NCBI RefSeq assembly: GCF_014648895.1
Contig: NZ_BMRZ01000003.1
Span: 62,001-126,000 of the forward strand
Length of the DNA stretch: 64,000 nucleotides
From: Streptomyces tanashiensis
Lineage (GTDB): Bacteria > Actinomycetota > Actinomycetes > Streptomycetales > Streptomycetaceae
Reading direction: 5' to 3'
Under the pieces are notes generated by a model, which saw only the letters and a list, made by a program, of their open reading frames with translations, searched no databases and was not told the origin of the DNA. Each line of letters begins with the position of its first letter. Within the stretch, counting starts at the first letter, position 1. Made by a program: the position numbers and the translations under genes. Below are positions 45,966 to 55,197 of this stretch, piece by piece.

Positions 45966-47401
45966 CCAACCGGTCCTACAAGGTCCGCTTCTACAAGACG
46001 GAGGTCTACGAGGGGAAGCGCGGCACCACCTACACCGTTCGCTGGTCGGTCGACGGCCGGCGGCACGGCGAGACGTTCAAGAAGAGCGCGCTCGCCGAAT
46101 CCTTCCGCGCCACCCTGCTCGTCGCCACCAACAACGGCGAGCCCTTCGACCGGGACACAGGCCGCCCGGCCTCTCACGCTGCCCCGTCCACCGAAATCAC
46201 CTGGTACGACTTCGCCCTCCAGTACGTCGACATGAAGTGGTCCCGTATCTCGGCGAACAACCGCATCAGCACCGCCAAGGCCCTGACCAAGGCCACGCTC
46301 GCACTCCTCCGGGCCGAACCCGTCCAGTACGAGGGCGTCGACGTCCGCAAGGCGCTGCGCGAGTACGCCTTCAACAAGAACCGCCGGGACGAGGCCCCAT
46401 CCGAGTACCGGGCGATCCTGGCGTGGATCCGCCGCAACTCGCTACCGATGAGCACCTGGGAGGACACCATGCATGTCGACGCCGTCCTCCACGCGCTCGA
46501 CACCGTCCTCGACGGCACGCCGGCCGCTGCCAGCTCCGCCAAACGCTACCGCCGCATCCTCAACGTGGCCCTGCGCTACGCCGTCCGCCAGAACGTTCTC
46601 CGGGCCAACCCCATGCCCAAGGGAAAGGAGGAGAACGCCGCTCCGAAAACCTCCGGCGCCGTCGACAAGCGATCCCTCCTCAACCCCCACCAGGTGGCCG
46701 CCTTGCTCATCTGGATCGCCGCCCGCCCTCGCACCGGCCACCGGCTCACCGTGTTCTTCGCGACCCTGTACTACGCCGGCCTGCGCCCAGAGGAAGCGGT
46801 CGCCCTGCGAGTCGAGGACGCCATCCTCCCGGCGACCGGCTGGGGCGAGCTCCGCGTCCACACGGCAGAGCCTGAGGTCGGCAGCCACTGGACCGACGAT
46901 GGCGAAGTCCACGAGACCCGCGACCTCAAGGGCCGGGCATCCGGCGACACCCGCACTGTCCCCGTACACCCCGACCTCGTCGCGAACCTTCGGGGCCTGA
47001 TCGCCCGCGATCAGCTCAAGCCCGGCGACCTGCTCTTCCCTGGAGAGCAGGGTGGCCTCCTGTCGGGCTCGGTCTACCGGCGGATCTGGGCCAAGGCCCG
47101 CAAGGCCGTTCTGCCCGACCACGAGTTCAAGTCGCCTGTCGGGAAGCGCGTGTACGACCTCCGGCACACCTGCCTGACGACCTGGCTCAACAACGGCATC
47201 CCGCCCGCCCAGGTCGCCGAATGGGCCGGCAACAGCGTCCCCGTCCTGCTCTCCACCTACGCCCGCTGCATCTCCGGCCAGATCGCCGAGCTTCAGCAAC
47301 GCATCGAAGGCCCTCAGACGCTGCCCGGCTTGGCACCTCCTGCGGGTCCGGTGCCCATCCGTAGTGCGCCTCCTCCAGCGAGGAGCGGTCGGGTTAGGTG
47401 A
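45962..47401 (+). CDS. int: Tyrosine site-specific integrase
   Basis: A 479-residue tyrosine recombinase starting at GTG 45962. The catalytic set is visible: R275 in YYAGLRPEEA, R401-H402 in YDLRHTCLTTWL, the EWAGNS loop, and nucleophile Y433 in LLSTYARC. An arm-binding AP2-like N-terminus (YTVRWSVDGRRHGETFKK) precedes the core-binding domain. It is the only integrase in the window and the best candidate for recombination at the tRNA-Arg(UCU) sites, though it lies about 9 kb from site 3. Confidence 0.93.
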   Translation: MTNRSYKVRFYKTEVYEGKRGTTYTVRWSVDGRRHGETFKKSALAESFRATLLVATNNGEPFDRDTGRPASHAAPSTEITWYDFALQYVDMKWSRISANNRISTAKALTKATLALLRAEPVQYEGVDVRKALREYAFNKNRRDEAPSEYRAILAWIRRNSLPMSTWEDTMHVDAVLHALDTVLDGTPAAASSAKRYRRILNVALRYAVRQNVLRANPMPKGKEENAAPKTSGAVDKRSLLNPHQVAALLIWIAARPRTGHRLTVFFATLYYAGLRPEEAVALRVEDAILPATGWGELRVHTAEPEVGSHWTDDGEVHETRDLKGRASGDTRTVPVHPDLVANLRGLIARDQLKPGDLLFPGEQGGLLSGSVYRRIWAKARKAVLPDHEFKSPVGKRVYDLRHTCLTTWLNNGIPPAQVAEWAGNSVPVLLSTYARCISGQIAELQQRIEGPQTLPGLAPPAGPVPIRSAPPPARSGRVR

Positions 47402-47446
47402 ATCCGGCACGGTTGATGTCCGGGGTCGGTTTCTCGGAGGTCCGGT

Positions 47447-48277
47447 TCACCCTGAAGAAGGCATGCGGACCGGCATGACGCCGATTACGAGGTTCTCCAT
47501 GGCCTCCGGCATGCGGCCGAAGCGGGCCGGCCAGTCGGAGACGACGTACAGGTCACCGCTCTCGTCCAGGCCAAGGAACGCGTGGCCGTGGTCGAGTTCG
47601 CCGACGGGGAAGAGGCGGTGGCCGATCTCCTCGCTCCACTCGGCGAAGCGGTCGGCCTCGCCCAGAGCGAGGAGCGGGTCCAGATCGAACGGCCCCCGAG
47701 CGCGCGTGATCCCGCCGCCGCGGTGCCCCACCGTCAGCTCGCCGAACTCGCGCAGGAAGCCCTCGGCCGCGGCATGAGAGCGGAAACCGTCCTGCTCCAG
47801 GCGCTCTTTCCAGGCCCGCGTATCGACAGCGCGTCCGGGGTGCCAGCCTGCATCCCGCAGGACCGTCTCCACCTCGGACGGCCACGCATACGGCTTCTCC
47901 ACTCGCACGATGCCCTCGGAACCCACCAGGCGGGCCGCGAACGCGGCGGCCTCCGCGGGGTCGGATGTCGTCAGCCGGACGACGTCTCCCTGTTGTGTGC
48001 GGCCCACCACCGAGTACCCGTCGGGACGGGCGAACATCGCCGGGAGCGGGGCGTGTCCCCACTCCTCCCAGTCTTCCCCTGCTGACACGCCCAGCTGCTC
48101 CATCGACACCCAGGGGTGCATCGCTCCAAGGGTGGCTTCCCGGCGGGCGGCCTCGATCAGGCGCCCCAGGGACGGCGGAACCCGTTGATCGTCCGTGGCG
48201 TGAGGGCGGTACGTCTCCAGCAGCCGGGACCAGGCTGTCGTTGCCGCTCGACCGAGCGTCACGCGGGTGGAATCCAT
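47447..48277 (-). CDS. SUKH-3-type immunity protein
   Basis: A 276-residue protein from ATG 48277. The C-terminal 150 residues have the SUKH-3 pattern: DAGWHPGRAVDTRAWKERLEQDGF, AAEGFLREFGELTVGHRGGG, EIGHRLFPVGELDHGHAFL and DESGDLYVVSDWPARFG. The N-terminal half is a separate domain with HPWVSMEQLG. SUKH proteins neutralise nuclease and other toxins. No toxin gene adjoins it, so it may be a spare immunity gene carried by the element. Confidence 0.75.
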   Translation of the reverse strand: MDSTRVTLGRAATTAWSRLLETYRPHATDDQRVPPSLGRLIEAARREATLGAMHPWVSMEQLGVSAGEDWEEWGHAPLPAMFARPDGYSVVGRTQQGDVVRLTTSDPAEAAAFAARLVGSEGIVRVEKPYAWPSEVETVLRDAGWHPGRAVDTRAWKERLEQDGFRSHAAAEGFLREFGELTVGHRGGGITRARGPFDLDPLLALGEADRFAEWSEEIGHRLFPVGELDHGHAFLGLDESGDLYVVSDWPARFGRMPEAMENLVIGVMPVRMPSSG

Positions 48278-48361
48278 GAGCCGACCCTGGCGCCCCGCCG
48301 CTGGCTCCGTCAACGGAGAAGCGCCTGGGGCCACCGCCGTCCTCCATGCGACGATCACGAC

Positions 48362-48721
48362 GTGAACGACCCCGAGTACCTCTCCGCCGCCGAGCGCGCA
48401 TTCATGCTCAACGCCTTCGAGATCGACATCCTCCCGGGCGTGCGCGGCGATCTGGACGAGCCACTCGCTTCAGCTTCGCCGGGAGAGCTGGTTCCCATCC
48501 TCCTTCCCCTGATTGACAGGGGGTGGATTGATGTGTGCCGTGTCATCCCCTGGACGCCTCCGAGCGGGGGCGCCGGCTTCCAGCCCGGTCCGCCCCTCGT
48601 ACGCGACGAACTACTGAACGTCCTGGCTGAGGTGAGCAGCTGGGAGTACCCGGAAAGCGACGACTGGATCGGCTGCGTGACGCTCACCCACACACCCGAG
48701 GGCCGTCTGATCTCCTGGTGA
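48362..48721 (+). CDS. Hypothetical small acidic protein
   Basis: A 119-residue protein from GTG 48362 (MNDPEYLSAAERAFMLNAFE...), divergent from the SUKH-3 gene. It is acidic and soluble, ending HTPEGRLISW. Size and neighbourhood suggest an immunity-type protein, but no family is recognised. The upstream in-frame extension overlaps the SUKH-3 gene antisense and is rejected. Confidence 0.6.
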   Translation: MNDPEYLSAAERAFMLNAFEIDILPGVRGDLDEPLASASPGELVPILLPLIDRGWIDVCRVIPWTPPSGGAGFQPGPPLVRDELLNVLAEVSSWEYPESDDWIGCVTLTHTPEGRLISW

Positions 48722-49185
48722 GCCGCTTCCCCTGTTCGGTGGTCCGGGAAGCATCCAGTTTGCCGTTGTCACCCTCACAGCGCTGGGGCCGGGATGGTCG
48801 GCTTCATGCTGGCCGGGCCGCCCAGCGTCATCGCGCTCGGCTGCGCGGCGATGGTCGGCGTGCACTAGGTGATCGCGTAGATGAGCGGTGGTGCCCACAG
48901 TCAGCGGGGTCACCTCGCGACCAGGCTCTTGCCCCGTAGTGCGTACAGGTGCACGGCGGGGCCCAACCCAGCGCGAGGCCGGGCGGCTGCCCGCAAGGTC
49001 CATATGCCGCAGACCTGGCCGGGATGCAGGTATGCCCGTGGTCAGATACCCGCCTGAACCACACCACGGACCAAGAGACGCCTGGTACGTGCCTGAACCG
49101 CTGAGCCACTGCGAGCGGCAGGTCCCGGTTCCTGTCAAGGAACCGGGACCTGGTAGCTGGTGACATCAGGTAGGGGCCGCGGCGG
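48722..49185. terminator. Intergenic region with a strong hairpin at 49121-49150
   Basis: No gene is seen in this stretch. GGTCCCGGTTCC (49121-49132) and GGAACCGGGACC (49139-49150) form a perfect 12-bp stem with a 6-base loop. There is no T-run on either side, so it may be a bidirectional, non-canonical terminator for the small leftward gene and the rightward hypothetical gene. The arms resemble the GGTCCC motifs near the replication genes. Confidence 0.45.
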
Positions 49186-49350
49186 TCACATCTGGAGCCA
49201 CAGGTCCAGGGTGTACCGCAGGATCTCCCGTGCGGCGCCGGACGAGGCTCCCTGCACGATCCACTCGCCCAGCTTCTTTGCCGCCAGCGCGATCCAGCGC
49301 CCCCGGGCCTGGGTCCGCCGGTCCTGCGCCTGCTTCGTGGTGATCTTCAT
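49186..49350 (-). CDS. 54-residue basic hypothetical protein
   Basis: ATG 49350 follows GAGGGAG at good spacing and opens a 54-codon frame: MKITTKQAQDRRTQARGRWI, then a helical KKLGEWIV segment, ending LDLWLQM at TGA 49186. Codon third positions are strongly G/C. It is basic at the N-terminus and amphipathic at the C-terminus. Function is unknown; it lies divergent from the STAND-like NTPase gene and may share its control region. Confidence 0.6.
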   Translation of the reverse strand: MKITTKQAQDRRTQARGRWIALAAKKLGEWIVQGASSGAAREILRYTLDLWLQM

Positions 49351-49408
49351 CTTCTGCTCCCTCGTGTCGTCGTGGGTGACGACGACAAGGAGGCCGGAGC
49401 GCCATCGT

Positions 49409-49496
49409 GTTCAGCGAGGGGTCTGAACCACTGAACAGGACGTCAGGCCAGGCCATCACGGGTGAAGATAGTGTTCAGTGGGTGGACGGACTGAAC
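49409..49496. promoter_or_regulatory. Operator-like GTTCAG/CTGAAC inverted repeats
   Basis: GTTCAG (49409-49414) faces CTGAAC (49423-49428), with another CTGAAC at 49431-49436. A second pair, GTTCAG (49473-49478) and CTGAAC (49491-49496), ends ten bases before the NTPase start. The half-sites are the same as in triplet 3 of the palindrome array at 40.1 kb, suggesting one DNA-binding protein may use both. Confidence 0.5.
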
Positions 49497-49506
49497 GGGG
49501 AGACCC

Positions 49507-52500
49507 ATGGGGGAGACGTCGGCGCGTGCCCGGCTGGCCGGGGAACTGCAGAAGCTGAAGGACGCCTCGGGTCTCTCGTACACCCAGATCACAACGCAGG
49601 GCGAGAGGCAGTCGCCGGTCGTAAAGCTGGGCCGAAGCAAGCTCAATGGCTGGCTCAAGGGCGACTACATTCCCGAGGACGACGGGCCGTTCCGGTACCT
49701 GATCCAGCTGCTCGAACCCCGGGCAAAGAAGAACGGCGTCTTGCCGAGGGGGATCAATTGGTGGCGTGACCGGCGCAAGGAGGCGGCCGCCGAACGGGAC
49801 GCGTCCGCGGTACCGAAGGAGCCGACGGCCAGCCCCGGACAGCCCACCCCTGCTGTGGCGGCGCCGCATGTCGGTGACGTGGACAAGGCCGCGCGGCTGC
49901 TGCGCCTCTTTCCGCTCGATGGCTCATGGCTCCGTTGGCTCGAGAATGCCGAGACGATGTTCAAGGTCCCGCTGCCCGTGAGCGACGTGGTGTGCGACGC
50001 TCACCGCCCCCTGGAGACCGACCGGCCCGACTACGTCGACCCCGAACTGCGGGAAGCCCAGCGCGAACTCGTCGAAGCCCTCGGCGCCCTGTGCTTCGAG
50101 CTCAACGGAATGAACGACATCTCCGACGAAGGTCAGGATGTCCTGGAGATCAGCTATCCCGGTACCAGCGCCGAGCGGAACGAACTCAACCGGCAGGCAT
50201 GCCGAGCGCGCGACGAGTTCATCCCCGCCTACACCAAGGTGATCAACCTTCTCAATGTCAAGGGACTGCTCCCTCCCGTGCCTGCCGGCGGCCCCTCGAC
50301 ATCGCCGTCGAGTTCCGTGCCACCCGCTGGGGCCCGGGGCGGGACGCCAACCTTGCCCCTCGCTCTCATCGTGGAGGGCCAGCCGCACGGCGCTCCGACC
50401 GACGGCGGGAGGAAGATTGCCGTCGCGCCCGTTGACAGTGCAGCTGTCCGCGCAGCGACTGTCGTCGAGGGTCATCGTGCCCAAAACGATGCCCTCGCCC
50501 AGCATGCCCCCGGCATGCCCCTCGATCAGCTCGACCCCTTCGGGCTGGAGGTCCACCGCGCGGTCAGTGCCGACAAGATTGTTCCGCCGGACCTTTCCCC
50601 GTTGCCGCTGTACGTGCCGCGCGCCCATGATCAGGAGCTGGCGGGCATCGTCCAGAGGGCGACCGACGGGATGAGCTCCTTGGTCACTCTGATCGGCGGG
50701 TCCTCCACCGGTAAGACCCGCGCCTGCTGGGAGGCAATCCAGGCACTGCCCGGCCACTGGAAGGTCTGGCATCCGCTCGCACCCAGCCGCCCCGAAGCGG
50801 CGCTCAACGGCCTGGAGTCCGTGGGTCCGAACACGGTGATCTGGCTCAACGAAGCCCAGCTCTACCTGCTGGATTGTGCGCCGAAGACCGCCGAGAACAT
50901 CACCGCGAAACTGCGCGTCCTCCTCGCCGACCCGGCCCGGGGACCTGTCCTGGTGCTGGCGACCCTGTGGCCGGACAAGTGGCGCACCCTCACCCGCCGC
51001 CCGCCAGCCGGGAAGGAAGACGTCCAATCCCAGCAGCGTGAACTCCTGACAGGAATCGGCACCAAGCTCACTCTGCCGGATTCGTTCACCAGCGACGAGC
51101 TCATTACTCTTCGGCAACTCGCTGCACAGGACCCCCGCCTCGCCCAGGCTCGCGACCAAGCAGCGGGCGGAGCCATCACCCAGTACCTCGCCGGTACGCC
51201 CCAGCTGATCGACCGATACGACCACGCGTCAGCTGCCGCCCGGGCGGTCCTGGATGCCGCTGCGGATGCCCGGCGATACGGCCACGGCCCAGACCTTCCG
51301 CTGGCCCTGCTGAAGCATGCTGCGATGGACTATCTGACCGACAGAGAGTGGAACCGCCTCTCCAGCACCTGGATTACCGATGCCCTGGACGAGTGCAACG
51401 AGCCCTGCCACGGCGCCCTTGCACCACTGGAGGCCATCCGCCCCCGGCGTGCGCCGCGACCGGGCGCTCCGCACTACCAGCTGGCCGACTACATCCAGCA
51501 GCACACTGCCCGCACTCGCCGTGGCGCACTTCCACCGGACAGCTTCTGGGATGCCGCCGCCGAGCATGTCACCGCTGTCGACGACCTGATCCCCCTGGCC
51601 GAAGCCGCTCTCAACCGAGGATTCCTGCGCCAGGCTGCCACGCTCTACCGCCGGGCCGCGGAGGAAGGGCACAGTGCCGCGCTGTGTGAAGTGGCTGTGC
51701 TGCGGCGCCATGCCGGCGATGATGCGGGAGCCGACGAGCTGTACCGCCAAGCCGCCGACGCCGGGAACACCAGCGCCCTGTACCAACTGAGTGTCCTCCG
51801 GGAGCAGTCTGGGGACAGGGCTGGCGCCGAAGGGTACGCCCGCCAGGCTGCCACGCTCGGAAGCACGGCTGCCCTGGGCGTCCTAGCCCAGATGCGAGAG
51901 GACGCAGGCAGGGAGGAAGAGGCCGAACGCCTGGCCCGCGAGGCCGGCGATGCCCACGTACTCATGCAAGTCGCCGCGCGGCGCGGAAACACGGAGAGTG
52001 CTGAGCGCCTGTACTTGCTGGCAGCTGAGGCCGGGAACGCCACCGCGTGGTTGGAGCTGGCCGCGGTGCGCGTGCTGAATGGGAATGGTGAGGGCGTCGA
52101 GCTTCTGTACCAGCGGGCCGCTGACGCCGGCGATCCTCGGGGGCTGAGGATACTGGCGGTGGGGTTGGAGCGACGTGGCTACGGCGATATCGCCGAGAGT
52201 CTTGCCCGGCAGGCGGCGGTAGCGGGGGACCGCGGGGTGTGGGGGGCTCTGGCACAGGTACGGGAGAGACGTGGCGACGGGGACGGCGCTGAGCGTCTGT
52301 ACGAGCTTGCTGTCGACGCCCGGGACATCGGGGCGATGCAGGCATTCGTTGGGCGGCGTCTGCGAGCTGGAGACCTTGTCGGCGCGGAAGTCATCGCTCG
52401 CAAGGCGCTGGAAGCCGGGGACCCTGGCCCGTGCCTCGAACTGGCGAAGCATTGGGCGATGCACGGGGACCGTGAGGGTAGCGACCGTCTGTATCGGTTG

Positions 52501-53019
52501 GTCGCTGAAGCCGGGCACGTTGTCGGACTCAGGATCATGTCGGAGCGGTGTGCCCGGGCCGGGGACAGCGAGGGCTCCGAGGGCTTTGCCCGAGAAGCCC
52601 TGGAAGCCGGAGATCCCGGCCCGTTCCGGGACCTCGCGAAGCAGCTCTGGTGTGCTGGCGACGGTGAGGGTGCCGAGCGTCTCGCCCGCGAAGCCGCATT
52701 CGCCGGGCACTCCATGGTTCTCGTCGAACTGGGGCAATGGCACGAGGAAGCCGGCAACCTGGAGCAGTCCAAGCGCTTCTACCAGGAGGCCGAAGCCGCC
52801 GGAGACGCCGACGTAATGCTGGCGCTGCAGCGATCAAGGGAAGCCGAAGGGGACCTGGCAGGCGCAGAGCGCGTCGTCCGGGCATCCATCGCATACGGAC
52901 ACCCCAGCGCGGTACAGGAGCTTGCACGACTGCGAGAACTCAACGGTCATCGTGAAGACGCTGTGGACTTGTTGCGCTTCGGCCTGAATACGGATGGCAC
53001 TACCGCACAGCCTTGGTAA
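49507..53019 (+). CDS. STAND-like NTPase with C-terminal Sel1/TPR-like repeats
   Basis: A 1170-residue protein from ATG 49507. Residues 1-75 look like a helix-turn-helix (KDASGLSYTQITTQ, SKLNGWLKGDYIP). A linker leads to a P-loop domain: GGSSTGKT with K403, and a Walker-B-like VIWLNEAQ ending at about 451. From about 690 to 1160 there are a dozen 36-residue repeats of the type AERLYRLAAEAGHxxAL. Effector, NTPase and repeat sensor in one chain is the STAND layout used in bacterial immunity. No toxic effector domain is recognised. Confidence 0.75.
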   Translation: MGETSARARLAGELQKLKDASGLSYTQITTQGERQSPVVKLGRSKLNGWLKGDYIPEDDGPFRYLIQLLEPRAKKNGVLPRGINWWRDRRKEAAAERDASAVPKEPTASPGQPTPAVAAPHVGDVDKAARLLRLFPLDGSWLRWLENAETMFKVPLPVSDVVCDAHRPLETDRPDYVDPELREAQRELVEALGALCFELNGMNDISDEGQDVLEISYPGTSAERNELNRQACRARDEFIPAYTKVINLLNVKGLLPPVPAGGPSTSPSSSVPPAGARGGTPTLPLALIVEGQPHGAPTDGGRKIAVAPVDSAAVRAATVVEGHRAQNDALAQHAPGMPLDQLDPFGLEVHRAVSADKIVPPDLSPLPLYVPRAHDQELAGIVQRATDGMSSLVTLIGGSSTGKTRACWEAIQALPGHWKVWHPLAPSRPEAALNGLESVGPNTVIWLNEAQLYLLDCAPKTAENITAKLRVLLADPARGPVLVLATLWPDKWRTLTRRPPAGKEDVQSQQRELLTGIGTKLTLPDSFTSDELITLRQLAAQDPRLAQARDQAAGGAITQYLAGTPQLIDRYDHASAAARAVLDAAADARRYGHGPDLPLALLKHAAMDYLTDREWNRLSSTWITDALDECNEPCHGALAPLEAIRPRRAPRPGAPHYQLADYIQQHTARTRRGALPPDSFWDAAAEHVTAVDDLIPLAEAALNRGFLRQAATLYRRAAEEGHSAALCEVAVLRRHAGDDAGADELYRQAADAGNTSALYQLSVLREQSGDRAGAEGYARQAATLGSTAALGVLAQMREDAGREEEAERLAREAGDAHVLMQVAARRGNTESAERLYLLAAEAGNATAWLELAAVRVLNGNGEGVELLYQRAADAGDPRGLRILAVGLERRGYGDIAESLARQAAVAGDRGVWGALAQVRERRGDGDGAERLYELAVDARDIGAMQAFVGRRLRAGDLVGAEVIARKALEAGDPGPCLELAKHWAMHGDREGSDRLYRLVAEAGHVVGLRIMSERCARAGDSEGSEGFAREALEAGDPGPFRDLAKQLWCAGDGEGAERLAREAAFAGHSMVLVELGQWHEEAGNLEQSKRFYQEAEAAGDADVMLALQRSREAEGDLAGAERVVRASIAYGHPSAVQELARLRELNGHREDAVDLLRFGLNTDGTTAQPW

Positions 53020-53313
53020 CTGCCCACCGAGTGCCTCTGCGCGACGGAGTCACTGGTGCCTTCTCCCATCGACTTGCGCGACCCGTCCGCCGCCACGCTG
53101 CCAGCGATCGGCTCCTGGGGCAGCGCGTCCAGCCAGCGCTTCCACGGCGGCCCGCGACCGCTGGCCGGAGGCGGTGTGCGCGGCCGAGACGAGGCGCTCG
53201 TGCGGCCTGCTCATCGCCCCGCGCACTGGCCAGCCGGCGGCGTACACAAACCGCTGCCGCTGGCGACCGTCGACCTGCCATCATCAGGCAAGGCTTCAAC
53301 CAGGCGAGGAACG
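53020..53313. other. Intergenic region, no gene seen
   Basis: About 290 bases between two rightward genes. Frames exist on both strands but none has a plausible start or family pattern. Confidence 0.3.
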
Positions 53314-54150
53314 ATGGCCAACTTCCAATTCGGACCGAACGGCTACAACGTCAACATCCGGGCGCAGCCGTACGTCAACTTCTTCCCAGGTTGGGACGTG
53401 CATCGTCTCGCTCTGAGCTTCGAGGTGCACCCCCATGGCGACTACGCCGAGGATGCGCCTTTCCTCGTCTCCGGCACCCTCTGGACGCACGACATGCCCA
53501 ACCCTGCGAGCTGGATCGGCGTCCTGCACGCAACGTCGGGGCCGATCGGGCTGAAGTCGTTCGGGACGATGCTCACGCTCGAGACGGTTGTGACGGATCA
53601 GCAGCTGCGCGGCCTGGAGAAGATGCGGGCGGGCGCCGACCTGACCCTGCGCGCCAATCTCACCCTGACCGCTCTGGCGGAGGTGAAGCGCTGGCCCGTC
53701 GCCTCCGACCAGGAGGTCATACGCATCCAGCACGCGACGTGGAGCGATGCGATCACTCAGCTCAACGCTGGGGCCTTCGTCGACGTCCTCATCCCGATCA
53801 CCGAGGTGGAGGACCGTGCGACCGCGGCCCGACGGATCCGCGAGGCGAAGACCGCGATCCGAGACGGCCGGTACGAGCACGCCGTGACGCTTGCCCGCCA
53901 GGCCCTCGATGCCGTACGCGAGGCATGCGACACCGTGAACGTCAACGCACGGGCGACGTCGAAGAAGCCGGCGGACCGGGACCAGGAGGAGCGCTGGGCA
54001 GTGCTCACCCAGAGCGCCTACAGCCTCTTCAGCGGCGCCCCGCACGACGACACGGGCACCACCGAGCACTTCACCTGGACCCGCGCTGACGCCGTCGCGG
54101 CCGTCGCCACCGTCGCGGGCCTGCTCGCCAGGCTAGAAGACCTGCCGTAA
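53314..54150 (+). CDS. Hypothetical protein
   Basis: A 278-residue protein; ATG 53314 follows GGCGAGGAA. The first 160 residues are beta-rich (YNVNIRAQPYVNFFPGWDVHRLALSFEVHPHGDY...). The C-terminal 100 are helical (AARRIREAKTAIRDGRYEHAVTLARQALDAV, resembling a pre-toxin or HEPN-like helical bundle). No family is recognised and no membrane segment is present. It follows the STAND-like gene on the same strand and may belong to the same unit. Confidence 0.65.
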   Translation: MANFQFGPNGYNVNIRAQPYVNFFPGWDVHRLALSFEVHPHGDYAEDAPFLVSGTLWTHDMPNPASWIGVLHATSGPIGLKSFGTMLTLETVVTDQQLRGLEKMRAGADLTLRANLTLTALAEVKRWPVASDQEVIRIQHATWSDAITQLNAGAFVDVLIPITEVEDRATAARRIREAKTAIRDGRYEHAVTLARQALDAVREACDTVNVNARATSKKPADRDQEERWAVLTQSAYSLFSGAPHDDTGTTEHFTWTRADAVAAVATVAGLLARLEDLP

Positions 54151-54331
54151 CCCCCCCCGAGGGACAGCAGTTTGCCCCGTCGGCTCCGTACCCGGTGTCG
54201 TGGTGACGTCGGCAACGGTTCCCGCTCCGAAGGGGGGGCAGGATGTGCAGCCGCAACATGGACTCGTTTCGTTCCCAGGCGCAGTCGGCTAACTCCCGGT
54301 CTGGCAACCAGCCGTTGGCATAGTCGGCGAG

Positions 54332-54745
54332 CTACGTGAACAGCTCCCACCGATCACGCCATTCGGTTACATGCTCGGGCTGTATAACGGTGTTCCTGGA
54401 ATCGGGGTTTCGTGGGCGGGTGCCTCCTACCCGCTCAAGAAACTCCCGGTGGCGGGTCCGCACCTCAGCGCGCAGCTTGTCGCCGTCAGCGATGTAGAAG
54501 TCGCGACCATCGGTGACGTTGACCAAGACCACTCGGTCGCACGTGAGGGCAGTGAACTTGTCGATGTCCGCGATGATCCAAGCACCCTTGGCAGCCACCA
54601 TCACCTGTGCAACATGTTCACCAACCTCAATGTAAGTCTGAGCTCCCCGTGGCTTCGCTGGGAGTCCGCGCAGCAACGCCTCGGCAACAGCAAGGTGACG
54701 TCCTGCCTGGTGCGTCTGCGAGTTGGTGGGCTTCGTTACTGACAT
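54332..54745 (-). CDS. Conserved hypothetical protein of actinomycete elements
   Basis: A 137-residue protein from ATG 54745 (MSVTKPTNSQTHQAGRHLAV...). The pattern AEALLRGLPAKPRGAQTYIEVGEHVAQVMVAAKGAWIIADIDKFTA with a closing ERVGGTRPRNPDSRNT looks like a restriction-endonuclease-fold hypothetical protein seen in many actinomycete accessory regions. I cannot name the family. It is transcribed opposite to its neighbours. Confidence 0.6.
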   Translation of the reverse strand: MSVTKPTNSQTHQAGRHLAVAEALLRGLPAKPRGAQTYIEVGEHVAQVMVAAKGAWIIADIDKFTALTCDRVVLVNVTDGRDFYIADGDKLRAEVRTRHREFLERVGGTRPRNPDSRNTVIQPEHVTEWRDRWELFT

Positions 54746-55197
54746 GTCGGCATCATGCCGTATCGCTCGCCTCGCACAGAAGGTGCCTGGTGGAGTTCAC
54801 GCGGCCTTTCCCTCATGGCAAACGACAGAACACGTCACTGACCTGACGTGCTGACATCGTCACTTGACGTCGACCTCGGTGGACGGCGGCGGATCGAGGT
54901 AAACGGTGGAGGAGCATGAGCCGCCGACGAAGTCGTGTACCCCTCGACCACTCGCAGGGCTGATCGAACTTACAAGGCAGTAATCAGCGCGACAGCGCAG
55001 GGGGATGCCTCGACATCCGCCACGCCCCCATCCACCCCGGCCGGTACGGCCATACAGCACCCCCAGCGTGCTCACCCTCACGACTCAGCCGAAACGGCTG
55101 GGTTCGCTGTCAAACGCCGCGATTGGATGACAAGGGCACAGTTCGCCGGGGGGCAGACGAGGAAGAGCGCGAAAGGACTGGTCACGACTCTTCCGCC
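54746..55197. other. Intergenic region, no gene seen
   Basis: About 450 bases of lower GC and mixed composition. Short frames on both strands have neither starts with ribosome sites nor recognisable content. Confidence 0.3.

Noticed and set aside
53050..53247. Leftward 65-codon frame upstream of the hypothetical gene at 53.3 kb
   Set aside because: No ribosome site and no recognisable content; likely chance in high-GC DNA.
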